Made by a program: the position numbers and the translations under genes. The notes under the pieces were generated by a model. It was given only the letters and a program-made list of their open reading frames with translations, was not told the DNA's origin and ran no database searches. From Gammaproteobacteria bacterium (lineage in GTDB: Bacteria > Pseudomonadota > Gammaproteobacteria > SZUA-229), in contig JALWPK010000220.1 in assembly GCA_026995045.1 (NCBI GenBank), positions 1-41,850 on the forward strand: 41,850 nt of DNA, in the 5' to 3' direction. Shown here in pieces: positions 1-7,883 of this stretch; the stretch's first letter is position 1; each line of letters opens with the position of its first letter.

Positions 1-1
1 T

Positions 2-64
2 GCTTTAACGGCGACCATGACAGACGAAGTAGCCGACTTTGTTCATTGTTTTATTTTTGGTTAA
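2..64 (+). CDS. Possible 3' end of a truncated gene
   Basis: An open frame enters from the left edge and stops with TAA at 62-64. Its last residues read ALTATMTDEVADFVHCFIFG. The stretch is too short to assign a family, and the call rests only on the frame being open and compositionally protein-like. The stop codon lies inside a perfect inverted repeat that could act as a terminator. It may equally be non-coding. Confidence 0.25.
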   Translation, partial: ALTATMTDEVADFVHCFIFG

Positions 65-87
65 TCCGTTAACCGAAAAAGCTTTTT
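59..87. repeat. Two adjacent palindromes, possible terminator
   Basis: GGTTAA-tccg-TTAACC (59-74) is a perfect 6-bp inverted repeat with a 4-nt loop. It is followed at once by AAAAAGCTTTTT (76-87), also a perfect palindrome ending in a T run. The position, just past a possible gene end on the plus strand and past the leftward gene that ends at 121, fits a terminator. The short AT-rich stem makes this uncertain. Confidence 0.35.
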
Positions 88-120
88 ATTACCTATTGAC
101 ATAGAGGCGGCTCATATGTG

Positions 121-924
121 TTATGCGAATATGTCATTACCCCTTTCGAGGGCTCGTTTTATAAAAGACTCAAGGTTCATATTTTCATCTATATGGATAT
201 GATCTATCCTTACATCTAGATTTCCTAAGGCGTTTTTATAATCTTCCCAGGTCAATGGGCTTGAATCAAATGACTCAATCCCTCTTGCAAATGGAAATAG
301 TTTGTTAACATATGCCTGAAGCTCAGCAAGACGATATAGATATGTGATGATATTCAATTTATCTGGATTAATAAAAGAAGGGTCATCAAACTGTTCAACA
401 AACCCCCTTAACCTAGCGTCATGCACCTGCAACCTAATCAGTATTGTCGATAGATATTTACCTACATCAGCATCCGCATAGCGTATACACTGACGAAATA
501 CGTCTTTATAACTTTTGGGCAAATCAGGTGTTTCAAGATTTGGTTTATTCGTTTCGCTGGCCTCCCATGCCTTTGTGAATATGGAGGCGCTTTTTTTAAA
601 ATATGTGCACAATTCACTAAGAGCGGAAGGTAGAAATGCTTTTTCAGCAAGAAAGTTTCGCTCCCTCTGCTTATTTGCATTGTATCTTGCAATGTTGAAT
701 GCAGTAATACTTGAAACAAAAGCGAGCATACCAACATTCAAACTTTGCCACCTGTCCCAGACATCTTGAACATACACCCAGTCACCATCTCCTTTAACCC
801 ACGGAATAATAAACATTGATGCAAAATACAGTACAGAAAAAGGCAACCCAACATAATTTAGCAAATTAACCAGCGTGTCAGGCTTTAGGATTCCTAAGTG
901 CTTCATTTTTTGTTTACTTCGCAT
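121..924 (-). CDS. AT-rich two-pass membrane protein of unknown function
   Basis: I do not recognise a family. From the ATG at 924 the protein has 267 residues. Two hydrophobic segments lie near the N-terminus (around residues 24-44, LPFSVLYFASMFIIPW, and 63-80, VGMLAFVSSITAFNIA). A long soluble, mostly helical C-terminal part follows, rich in Leu, Asp and Tyr. The layout suggests a short membrane anchor with a cytoplasmic domain. The ATG at 924 is preferred over the upstream codon at 963 because AGGCG lies just before it; an ATG at 906 is also possible. The gene is visibly AT-richer than its neighbours and uses many A/T-ending codons. It sits beside a dead toxin gene and a TA pair, so it was probably acquired horizontally. 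A role in phage defence is possible but nothing in the sequence shows it. Confidence 0.7.
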   Translation of the reverse strand: MRSKQKMKHLGILKPDTLVNLLNYVGLPFSVLYFASMFIIPWVKGDGDWVYVQDVWDRWQSLNVGMLAFVSSITAFNIARYNANKQRERNFLAEKAFLPSALSELCTYFKKSASIFTKAWEASETNKPNLETPDLPKSYKDVFRQCIRYADADVGKYLSTILIRLQVHDARLRGFVEQFDDPSFINPDKLNIITYLYRLAELQAYVNKLFPFARGIESFDSSPLTWEDYKNALGNLDVRIDHIHIDENMNLESFIKRALERGNDIFA

Positions 925-1058
925 AACGCCTGTAAGACGGACATATATCAGCCCGCATATCAATATAACAGAATCCTGATATTGCTTGGTAAGTCATTAT
1001 ATGCTTTCACATTACCCAATTCGCACCCCATTATCAACTGGCTCATATATGGGCGGTA

Positions 1059-1145
1059 TTAATCTTTACCGCTATGTATGGTGCGCAGATAGAATGTTGT
1101 GGTGCCCACTGCCTCAATCCGGTACAGCACGCAAAAACCGTGAGA
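1059..1145 (-). pseudogene. Remnant of a ParE/RelE-family toxin gene
   Basis: The minus strand carries a short in-frame block, SHGFCVLYRIEAVGTTTFYL, followed by RTIHSGKD and a TAA stop at 1059-1061. This matches the usual ending of ParE/RelE-fold toxins: a beta strand with V-x-YRI, a second strand with a hydrophobic core and Arg, then H-x-x-x-D. An in-frame TGA lies directly upstream (1146-1148), and the preceding sequence continues in other frames, so the gene is frameshifted or truncated. No antitoxin gene is visible beside it. It lies 88 bases downstream of the GNAT toxin gene in the same orientation. The family call rests on this short motif only. Confidence 0.42.
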
Positions 1146-1232
1146 TCAGCAGATAATGCATCGCGTTGCGCAGTTAACGGGCCAGTTTCCACCTTTTGCC
1201 AATATGCAATATGAATATCTAAGGCAAATGTA

Positions 1233-1730
1233 TCAGGGCAAATGTTTCAAGACACTCGCAACCGATATCATCAAGGTCATTGGATCAATGGTGGATTCGC
1301 TGAACCCGTAGCGCAGATAAAACCGTCTGGCGTCGTCTGAAATGGCGTGCACCAGTATGCCTCGTACGCCAACGTTGTTTGCGACCTGGAGTGTGCGTAG
1401 CATGGCGTCTTTCAGCAGCGCTGATCCAATTCCTTGTGCTTGAGTCGTTTTGTCAACCGCGAGTCTGCCGAGGACTATGACGGGTATGGGTTCTGGCATG
1501 TTGCGTGAGAACGGTCCGCTCGCCATCTCACGTTCTACACTGCCTGTCGCCAGCGCATAATAACCAATGACCCTGTTTCGTTTGCAGACGACGAAGGTTT
1601 TGCTGGCGCCGTTGTTCTGGTTTTTAAGCGCGCGTTTTTTCAGCCATTCATCGAGTGTTGTGTTGCCACATTCGAAATCGTCGGTATGATGCTTGCTGGT
1701 CAGAAGCGCGGGCGGGGTTATTTCTCCCAA
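1233..1730 (-). CDS. tacT: GNAT-family toxin (TacT/AtaT-like)
   Basis: A 165-residue Gcn5-related N-acetyltransferase of the toxin subgroup. In TacT/AtaT/ItaT systems these enzymes acetylate the amino group of charged tRNAs and stop translation. Visible marks are the typical N-terminus with F-x-C-G-x-x-x-L-D-x-W-L (residues 19-30), the acetyl-CoA-binding loop QAQGIG (about 97-102) after the RLAVDK strand, and the C-terminal FYLRYGF (about 137-143) with the conserved Tyr. The length is normal for the family. The ATG at 1730 overlaps the end of the upstream RHH antitoxin gene by 13 bases, which implies translational coupling. The gene looks intact. Target specificity (which tRNA) cannot be read from sequence. 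Confidence 0.88.
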   Translation of the reverse strand: MGEITPPALLTSKHHTDDFECGNTTLDEWLKKRALKNQNNGASKTFVVCKRNRVIGYYALATGSVEREMASGPFSRNMPEPIPVIVLGRLAVDKTTQAQGIGSALLKDAMLRTLQVANNVGVRGILVHAISDDARRFYLRYGFSESTIDPMTLMISVASVLKHLP

Positions 1731-1984
1731 GGCGACGGTTCCTTCAGTAGTGCTTTCAGTTTGGTATTGTCCGCTATCGGCGCGGTAAGCGCTGCTTCGA
1801 ATGCCTCGAAGTCTGCCTGCTTGAGCTGAAACAGGCGGCGATCCAGCAGAACATTTTCTGCTTCACGGCAGGCGACATCCAGAATAAACGCGCTTCTGTC
1901 CTTGTGCAGGACTTCAGCCGCTTTTGTCAGCAGCGCCTGCTGGGCGGGTTCTACGCGCATGTTGATGGGGGCGGTTTTGGCCAT
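1718..1984 (-). CDS. tacA: RHH antitoxin, DUF1778 family (TacA-like)
   Basis: An 88-residue ribbon-helix-helix protein of the DUF1778 family, the usual partner of GNAT toxins. The N-terminal INMRVEPAQQALLTKAAEVL provides the DNA-binding strand and first helix, and DRSAFILDVACREAENVL the second helix. The C-terminal third (residues about 55-88, ending LLKEPSPWEK) is the extended tail that in known TacA proteins wraps and blocks the toxin. The ATG at 1984 was chosen over a GTG at 1993 because the family starts close to the ribbon strand. The 13-base overlap with tacT and the operator-like repeats just upstream point to a self-repressed operon. Confidence 0.87.
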   Translation of the reverse strand: MAKTAPINMRVEPAQQALLTKAAEVLHKDRSAFILDVACREAENVLLDRRLFQLKQADFEAFEAALTAPIADNTKLKALLKEPSPWEK

Positions 1985-1999
1985 AGTGAGCACCCGTTT

Positions 2000-2047
2000 G
2001 TGTATCTAATGAATATACATTGTAGTGTATTTAATGGATATACGCAA
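2000..2047 (-). promoter_or_regulatory. tacAT promoter with duplicated operator
   Basis: Two near-identical 19-bp direct repeats, GTGTATCTAATGAATATAC (2000-2018) and GTGTATTTAATGGATATAC (2025-2043), are 25 bp apart start to start. On the minus strand a -10 TACAAT (2019-2024) lies exactly between them. A -35-like TTGCGT (2042-2047) sits 17 bp upstream, with the second repeat filling the spacer. Each repeat is itself an imperfect palindrome, as expected for an RHH dimer site. Binding by the TacA-like protein would cover the promoter, the usual TA autorepression; that is inferred. Confidence 0.68.
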
Positions 2048-2082
2048 TCTAGGGGATGTATTGGCGCCTGGTTGTTGGGTTG

Positions 2083-2143
2083 TTCGCGGCTGAAGCCGCT
2101 CCTACGCAACAAGCTCTCCGCGCTCTCTGCGCCCTCTGTGGCA
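2083..2143. repeat. Half of a nested palindromic repeat (families A and B)
   Basis: This holds the right-hand arm of family A (TTCGCGGCTGAAGCCGCTCC, from 2083) followed by the right-hand arm of family B (CTCTCTGCGCCCTCTGTGGC, from 2123). The same two arms occur in the same order at 9172-9229 and 26732-26792. Here the left arms are missing, so the copy is truncated next to the toxin-antitoxin locus. Confidence 0.7.
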
Positions 2144-2149
2144 TAAATA

Positions 2150-2944
2150 TCATCCGTGTTCATCCAGAAACCGCGCTATCTGGAGATAATACTCCGGGTG
2201 GTGTGAAATGGTGACATGGCCTGTGCCGTCCAGCTTTTGCGCTGTCACCAGTCCTTTTTTGAAATATCGCAGCAGGTTGTCAGTGAACCGGCGTGGTACG
2301 ATGCGATCGTGATCGGCGATCAGCACCAGGGTGCGGGCCTTGATGTGTTGCGCAAATTTCCAGGATTCAAACTTGTCTTTCAGTAACAGGCTGACGGGGA
2401 CGCCGGGGTAGTTTTGTTCGGCGATGTGTTCGATGCTGTCGAACGGTGTGATTAACACGACTTTGTCGACTTCACGCTGGCTGGCGACATAGTTGGCGAC
2501 GGCGGAGCCGAGGCTGCGGCCGATGACGGTGATGCTTTTGTGGTGCGGTTTGATGTCATCGTACAGGGCCAGCGCGTCCGCCAGCAGGTTTTGTTCCGTG
2601 GGTTCGCCTTCGCTGTCCCCGAAGCCTCTATAATGCACCAGATAAACGGTGTAATCGCTGAACAGTTTTTTCGCCACATCGATGGTGTAGGACAGTCGCT
2701 CGGCGTTGCCGCCGAAATACAGAATTGCCTTGTCCCTGCCGGGGTTAATGACCCAGCCGCGCAGGGTAACGCCGTCGTCACGCTTTAGGGTGTAGACGGT
2801 TTCGTTGCTGCTGATGTCATCTTTCATCGGGTGATAGATGAAGTCGCGTTGCAGAAAATACAGCGCGGCAATGTAGGTAACGTAGGCGATGACCAGCCAG
2901 CGCAACAGGGTCAGGCCGATGCGGCGGATGCGATCAGGCGGCAT
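2150..2944 (-). CDS. Alpha/beta hydrolase (YfhR/BEM46-like)
   Basis: A 264-residue alpha/beta-hydrolase fold protein with an N-terminal membrane anchor (about residues 8-28, LTLLRWLVIAYVTYIAALYF). The oxyanion/turn region is ILYFGGNAERLSY, the nucleophile elbow is IGRSLGSAVANY (G-x-S-x-G, Ser as nucleophile), the acid is in VLIADHDRIVPR and the His in GTGHVTISHHPEY. This matches serine hydrolases of the YfhR/BEM46 group; the substrate is unknown. The ATG at 2944 lies inside the end of the upstream ATP-grasp gene (11-base overlap), so the two are probably translated together. A longer reading from 2986 would push further into that gene and is unlikely. A truncated repeat lies just downstream. 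Confidence 0.8.
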   Translation of the reverse strand: MPPDRIRRIGLTLLRWLVIAYVTYIAALYFLQRDFIYHPMKDDISSNETVYTLKRDDGVTLRGWVINPGRDKAILYFGGNAERLSYTIDVAKKLFSDYTVYLVHYRGFGDSEGEPTEQNLLADALALYDDIKPHHKSITVIGRSLGSAVANYVASQREVDKVVLITPFDSIEHIAEQNYPGVPVSLLLKDKFESWKFAQHIKARTLVLIADHDRIVPRRFTDNLLRYFKKGLVTAQKLDGTGHVTISHHPEYYLQIARFLDEHG

Positions 2945-4178
2945 GAATTTTCCACAGCGGCGCGATTTCGAAATGCAGTTCAGCATGCGCCTGTTTCAGC
3001 GCATCCACCACCTGTTGCGGCGTGGGCGCGCGTGCGAAGATATAGCCGGGATACTGGTTGCCTTCGGGCAGGGGAATCAGTTCGTGGCCGTTGGGAATGA
3101 CCATTTCCACTTTTTCCACAAACGGTATTTGTTGCGCGCGCAGCAAACCTTCAACACGTTTGAGTATGCCGGCTTTGGGAATCGGCAGCATCATCACGCC
3201 GCTTGCGCCTTCAGGCGTGTTGACTTGAGGTTGTTGCCCCATTGCCAGCTGGATGGTGAGCTGTTCCAGCGACTGGCCGTTGCCGGTATCCAGCGTGCGC
3301 GCGCAGTCGCCGCCGATGGTGCGTGAGGCGACTTCCAGTATCCAGGCGTCCTGCTCGTCGATGCGCAGTTCGGCATGCACCGGGCCGGTGTGAAGCTGAA
3401 ACGCGTTGCAGGCCTGTTGCACGCGCTGTTCGATTTGTTGCTGTGTGCTTGCGTCCAGCGTCGACGGCGTGACATAAATGGTTTCTTCGAAACAGGGGCC
3501 GGTCAGCGGCTCGGGTTTGTCGAATATCGCCAGCGTGTGCAGCTTGCCGTTGTGCAGATAACCTTCAAACGCCACTTCGATGCCGTCGATATAGTCTTCC
3601 AGCAGCGCATGGCTGTTTTCAAACGCATTGTTGGATTCGTTCAGTATTGGCAGCAGGCGTTCGCAGGCGGCCAGCAGTTCAGCTTCGTTGTCGCAACGCA
3701 TCACCCCGCGGCTGGCGGACAGGTGCACGGGCTTGATAACGCAGGGGTAGCGCGCGCCTTCGAGTTGCGCAGGCAGACTTTGCGCGAGGTTAAGCAAGCG
3801 ATGCGCCGGCACCGGGCAGCCTGCTTGCGCCAGTTGCTTGCGCGCCACATCCTTGCGCCGCGTCGCCTGCGCCGCTTCGGGCGGGTTGTGTGGCAGGCCC
3901 AGCGCCTGCGCCGCTCTGGCGGCCAGTTCGACGGTGCTGTCGTCACTGCCGAGCACGCCGGCATAGGGGCGGTGTGCGGCATCATTCAGAATGGCCTGTA
4001 AGGCAGCGTCATGATCGTCGAGTTCGATATGCAGACCGGAGGCGACTTCGCTGATCAGTGAATGTTCGCCGCGCGAGGCGATGCGGCATTCAATACCGAG
4101 TTCCGTGCAGGCTTTTATGTAGGGTGCAATGCGGTAGCTGTTGGGCTGGGCGATGAGGAGGAAGCGGGGAGAGGGCAT
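2934..4178 (-). CDS. ATP-grasp domain ligase of unknown substrate
   Basis: A 414-residue ATP-grasp enzyme related to the carbamoyl-phosphate synthase/biotin carboxylase/amino-acid ligase superfamily. An N-terminal pre-ATP-grasp domain begins SPRFLLIAQPNSYRIAPYIK. The ATP-binding part includes RYPCVIKPVHLSASRGVMR (about residues 142-160, Lys for phosphate contacts), LLEDYIDGIEVAFEG (about 192-206), and the Mg/ATP-binding HAELRIDEQDAWILEVASR (about 268-286). These proteins join a carboxylate to an amine with ATP; the substrate cannot be told from sequence. The gene is followed with overlap by the alpha/beta hydrolase. A large inverted repeat separates it from the Fe-S carrier gene, so it may be a separate transcript. 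Confidence 0.78.
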   Translation of the reverse strand: MPSPRFLLIAQPNSYRIAPYIKACTELGIECRIASRGEHSLISEVASGLHIELDDHDAALQAILNDAAHRPYAGVLGSDDSTVELAARAAQALGLPHNPPEAAQATRRKDVARKQLAQAGCPVPAHRLLNLAQSLPAQLEGARYPCVIKPVHLSASRGVMRCDNEAELLAACERLLPILNESNNAFENSHALLEDYIDGIEVAFEGYLHNGKLHTLAIFDKPEPLTGPCFEETIYVTPSTLDASTQQQIEQRVQQACNAFQLHTGPVHAELRIDEQDAWILEVASRTIGGDCARTLDTGNGQSLEQLTIQLAMGQQPQVNTPEGASGVMMLPIPKAGILKRVEGLLRAQQIPFVEKVEMVIPNGHELIPLPEGNQYPGYIFARAPTPQQVVDALKQAHAELHFEIAPLWKIHAA

Positions 4179-4188
4179 GTGAATGCTT

Positions 4189-4300
4189 CCGCAAATGAAC
4201 GCAAATACACGCTAATGTTGCGTTCATGCCTGCGTGGCGTATTGGCAGGCGGATGTTAGCGTGATTGCTGCAAGAACGCTGTCATTGCGTTCATTTGCGG
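4189..4300. repeat. 112-bp nested inverted repeat (family C arms)
   Basis: The outer arms CCGCAAATGAACGCAA (4189-4204) and TTGCGTTCATTTGCGG (4285-4300) are perfect 16-bp inverted copies. Inside them CACGCTAA (4208-4215) pairs with TTAGCGTG (4257-4264), and GCCTGC/GCAGGC near the centre also pairs, so the whole element can form a long cruciform or hairpin. The same outer arm occurs at 29235-29250. It fills the space between the Fe-S carrier and ATP-grasp genes and could attenuate transcription; that is inference. Confidence 0.75.
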
Positions 4301-4314
4301 AAAGGTTGTTTAGT

Positions 4315-4692
4315 TTACCCGCAACCACCACCTGCCGCGCCACAGGCGCCGCATACGCCGGAGCCGCCGGTATTGGCGAAGACATTCTTGAACACAAAGC
4401 TGGCGTTGGCGCCCTGGGTCTGGTAGTCGATTTCCACGCCTTCCAGGTAAGACAGGGCAACGGCGTCAACGTGAACCTTGAGGCCGTCTTTTTCCCAGGT
4501 GGTGTCGAACTCGGTGGGCTGGTCGACGAAGGTCATGCCGTAGCTCATGCCACCGCAGCCGCCGCCGGAGACAAAAATACGCACGCCGTTGACGCCTTCT
4601 TCGCTTTCGGTCAGCGCCAGCAGTTGCTTGACGGCTTCGTCGGAAACCTTGATTTCGTCGGTGAGTTGTTTGTTGAACTGTGCTTCGGACAT
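4315..4692 (-). CDS. A-type Fe-S carrier (IscA/ErpA-like) with Cys-Gly-rich tail
   Basis: A 125-residue HesB/IscA-fold protein that carries or delivers Fe-S clusters. It has the family core: IKVSDEAVKQLLALTESE, then VRIFVSGGGCGGMSYGM with the first conserved Cys (C46), and SYLEGVEIDYQTQGANASFVFKNV before the C-terminal loop. Usual A-type proteins end in a short CGCG-x-SF motif. Here the tail is VCGACGAAGGGCG, with Cys at 114, 117 and 124, a longer Gly-rich spacing. It could still be a functional carrier, with ligands provided by C46 plus two of the tail cysteines. The start is supported by GAGGTAA just before the ATG. It is preceded by no isc/suf genes in the window. A precise name (ErpA, IscA or a third paralogue) is not safe. 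Confidence 0.85.
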   Translation of the reverse strand: MSEAQFNKQLTDEIKVSDEAVKQLLALTESEEGVNGVRIFVSGGGCGGMSYGMTFVDQPTEFDTTWEKDGLKVHVDAVALSYLEGVEIDYQTQGANASFVFKNVFANTGGSGVCGACGAAGGGCG

Positions 4693-4783
4693 GATTTACC
4701 TCGTGTTGATGCCGGTGTTGATGAGCGATTGTATCAGAATCAGACCGCGCGAACAGGCTGAAATTCCATTAGCAATCATGCTG

Positions 4784-7700
4784 TTATTGAATGTCGTGGC
4801 GGTGCAGCAGGCGGTAGAAGGCGGGCGCCAGCAGCAGGCTGACCAGCATCGAAAAACTGAGGCCGCAGACAATCACGAAGGCCAGCGGTTGCAGCATTTC
4901 CGAACCTTCGCCCAGCCCGATGGCCAGCGGCAGCATGCCGAATACGGTGGTCAGCGTGGTCATCAGAATTGGCCGCAGGCGCAGACTGGCGGCGGTGGTG
5001 ATGGCGTCGTCCAGCGGCAGCTCGCGGCGCTGGATTTCAATCTGCTCGACCAGCACGATGGCGTTGTTGACCACGATGCCCGCCAGCATAATCAGCCCCA
5101 GCCACACCGACATCGACAGCGGCATGTCCGCCAGCCACAGGCCGAGGCTGACGCCGGTGAGCGCAAACGGGATGCTGAGCAGAATCACCAGCGGGTTTTT
5201 CAGCGATTCGTACTGCACCGCCATCACCACCAGCACCAGAAAAATCGCCAGCGCCAGCAGCCAGCGCCCCTGGCGTTGTCCGCTTTGCAGGGTGTTGTCT
5301 GTGCCGGCGTCATATAGCGTATAGCCTTCTGGAAAATCAAAGTCTTGTAGCTTGTTTTTAATCTTTTTCATTATCTCTGAGACGGTGGCTCCCGCCGCTG
5401 CCGAGCCGCTGATTTCGACTATGCGTTGTTGCTGGTCGCGCTTGATGTCAGTGGGCGAGGCGGTGCGTTTGATGTCGGCGATTTCATGCAGGCGCACGGC
5501 CTCGCCATCGCTCAGCGCCACGATGAGATTGGCGAGCTGATCGGGCGATTGCATGGCGGAAGGCGGCTGCCGCAGGCGAATATCAATCTGCCGGTCGCCG
5601 TCGATGTAGTCCGAAATCACGCTGCCCTGCAAGGCGGTGCGCAGGGTCTCGCCCAGCGCCGCGCTGTCAACGCCAAGGTCGGCGGCGCGCTGACGGTTGA
5701 TGGCGATGCTGATTTCTTCGTTGCGCTGCTCGTAGCTGTGGCTCAGGTTGCTGACGCCGGGGATGTCGCGGATGCGTTCGATGACTTCATCAGCCAGCGT
5801 GCTCAGGGTTTCGAGGTCATCGCCCTGAATGCGCAGGCTAAGCTCGTTGTCGCCGCTGCCCAGGCGCAGACCGCGCACGCCGCGCACCCACATGCTGACC
5901 TTGTAACCCGCCAGTTGCATGGCGTCGATTTTCTTGCGCATCTGCGCCACCCAGCGGCGGCTGTTGACGCCGCGATCAGATTGTTTGCGCAGCTGAATAC
6001 GAATCGAGCTGAAATTGCTGCGTTCGAACGCCGAGCGGCCAAAAATGAAACCGCCGACCGTTGCAAACACGGATTCAACTTCGGGTTGTTGCAGCAGCAG
6101 GTTTTCCAGTTTTTCCACGGTCGCATCCATTTCATCCAAGTTGACGCCGACTTCACCACGAATTGACATCGATACATCGCCTTCGTCCATGTCCGGCAGG
6201 AAAGTGGTTTTGCTGTTGGCCAGCACCGTGATGGCGGCGACCAGCAGCAGACTGAAAGCGCCAATCCACAGCCAGGGGCGGCGCAATACGCGCCGGACAA
6301 CAGACTGATACCTGACTTTAAGTATATTTAATAAGTTATTGTTAATAATAGGTTTTGATTCATCAGTGTCTTTCGGTTTGAGGCTGGCGCCCAGCGCCGG
6401 CGCCAGTATCAGCGCGACCACCAGCGCCGCCAGCATGGCCGAACTGATGGTGATAATCAGCTCCTGAAACAACAACCCGGTGAGGCCGCCGATGAACAGA
6501 AACGGCAGGATGGCGGCGAGGTTGGTGCCGGTGGAGGCCACAATCGGGCTGTTGACCTCGCTGGCGGCGAGCACCGCATTGTCTGCACTGGAGCCACTGT
6601 CGTGCTGGTGGCGGGTGATGTTTTCCAGCATCACAATGGTGCTGTCGATCAACAGGCCAAGTCCCAGCGCCAGCCCGCCCAGGGTCATCACGTTCAGCGT
6701 CAGCCCGGCGGCATCCATAATCGTAAACGTCACCAGGATGCCGATAGGAATAGCCGTGCCAATAATCAGCGTGCGCTTCACACTGCCAAGAAATACGTAA
6801 ATAACCAGCATCGCGAGGAGTGCGCCGCTGAGAGCTGCCGTGGCGGCATTGCTGATGGCGTATCGCACGAAAGTGGACTGATCTCCCACTTTTTCGACTT
6901 GCACGTTATCGGGTATCAAGCCCTGTTGCCTGAGATTGGCGAGGCGGTGCTCCACTTCACTGGCGACGGCGACAGTGTTGGCCTGCGGCAGTTTCTGAAT
7001 CGAAATCTTGATGCCGGGCAGGGTGTTGAGGCGCACGCGCAGGCGTTCATCCGTGTGGCCATCGCGGATTTCCGCGATATCCTGCAGCTGCACCGCAGCG
7101 GTGATGTCGCTCTCGCCAGCGGGCAAAATCGCAAGCTGGCGCAGTTCGTCAATCGTGCGCAGGCGGTCGCGTGTGCGCGTGCTGATTTCCTGCTGTGCGC
7201 TGACCAGCCGGCCCCCGGCCGCATCGGCATTATTGTTCTGGATGATTTTTGCCAGCGCATCGATTGTCAGGCCAAGGCTGGCCAGTTTTTCCTGATCCGG
7301 GATAACCTGAATTTCACGCTCGGCGCCGCCGCCGACTTCTACCGAAGCGACACCCGGCAGGTTGATAAACCATTTGGCAAAAGTATCGTCCGCCCAGCTT
7401 CGCAGTTCGGCGGCATTCATTTCATACGAGCTGATCACCAGCTCCATCACCGGCAGTTGCGACGGGTCGGGCTTGTAGATGATGGGCGGTTCGATGGTGG
7501 TGGGCAGAAACCGTTTGGCGCGGTCGAGCCGGGTGCTGGCGTCGCGCAGCGCCTGGTCGATATCGGTTCCGTAGGGAAAGCTCAAATCCACCGCGCTGCG
7601 GCCTTCGCGGGTGGTGGACTGCACTTCAGTCGCGCCTTCGGTAATCGCCAGTTGTTCTTCCAGTTGCCGGGTGATTTTGTCTTCCATGATTTCCGCCGGC

Positions 7701-7882
7701 ACGCCGGGGTCGAGCACGCGCACGCGTATGTCGGGATAAATAATGTGCGGCAACAAGTCGATGCTGAGGCGTTGCAGTGAAAACAGGCCGATCACCACCA
7801 CCGTCAGCGTCAGCATGATGACGCCTATCGGGTGTTGAATCGACCAGGCGGCCAGCCCACCGCCATGAAAACGCTGCTTCAT
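4784..7882 (-). CDS. RND efflux pump, inner-membrane permease
   Basis: A proton-driven resistance-nodulation-division transporter of the AcrB/HAE type, 1032 residues from the ATG at 7882. The two-fold repeat is visible: an N-terminal membrane helix (HPIGVIMLTLTVVVIGLFSL), a large periplasmic loop, then a bundle of helices, and the same again from about residue 520. The TM4 motif GLGLLIDSTIVMLENITRH keeps one of the two Asp of AcrB (second replaced by Ser). TM10 reads MLAGIVVNNAIVLVEQIE with Asn where AcrB has Lys, a combination typical of many uncharacterised HAE-like pumps. The start lies one base after the adaptor's stop codon, so the two genes are one operon. No outer-membrane factor is present in the window. 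The substrate is unknown; drugs, bile-like compounds or lipids are all possible. Confidence 0.93.
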   Translation of the reverse strand: MKQRFHGGGLAAWSIQHPIGVIMLTLTVVVIGLFSLQRLSIDLLPHIIYPDIRVRVLDPGVPAEIMEDKITRQLEEQLAITEGATEVQSTTREGRSAVDLSFPYGTDIDQALRDASTRLDRAKRFLPTTIEPPIIYKPDPSQLPVMELVISSYEMNAAELRSWADDTFAKWFINLPGVASVEVGGGAEREIQVIPDQEKLASLGLTIDALAKIIQNNNADAAGGRLVSAQQEISTRTRDRLRTIDELRQLAILPAGESDITAAVQLQDIAEIRDGHTDERLRVRLNTLPGIKISIQKLPQANTVAVASEVEHRLANLRQQGLIPDNVQVEKVGDQSTFVRYAISNAATAALSGALLAMLVIYVFLGSVKRTLIIGTAIPIGILVTFTIMDAAGLTLNVMTLGGLALGLGLLIDSTIVMLENITRHQHDSGSSADNAVLAASEVNSPIVASTGTNLAAILPFLFIGGLTGLLFQELIITISSAMLAALVVALILAPALGASLKPKDTDESKPIINNNLLNILKVRYQSVVRRVLRRPWLWIGAFSLLLVAAITVLANSKTTFLPDMDEGDVSMSIRGEVGVNLDEMDATVEKLENLLLQQPEVESVFATVGGFIFGRSAFERSNFSSIRIQLRKQSDRGVNSRRWVAQMRKKIDAMQLAGYKVSMWVRGVRGLRLGSGDNELSLRIQGDDLETLSTLADEVIERIRDIPGVSNLSHSYEQRNEEISIAINRQRAADLGVDSAALGETLRTALQGSVISDYIDGDRQIDIRLRQPPSAMQSPDQLANLIVALSDGEAVRLHEIADIKRTASPTDIKRDQQQRIVEISGSAAAGATVSEIMKKIKNKLQDFDFPEGYTLYDAGTDNTLQSGQRQGRWLLALAIFLVLVVMAVQYESLKNPLVILLSIPFALTGVSLGLWLADMPLSMSVWLGLIMLAGIVVNNAIVLVEQIEIQRRELPLDDAITTAASLRLRPILMTTLTTVFGMLPLAIGLGEGSEMLQPLAFVIVCGLSFSMLVSLLLAPAFYRLLHRHDIQ

Positions 7883-7883
7883 G

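Noticed and set aside
119-926. GTTATGCG/CGCATAAC flanking the AT-rich gene as integron attC-like sites
   Set aside because: Only 8 bp match, the downstream one includes the gene's own stop codon, and no attC fold or integrase is visible.
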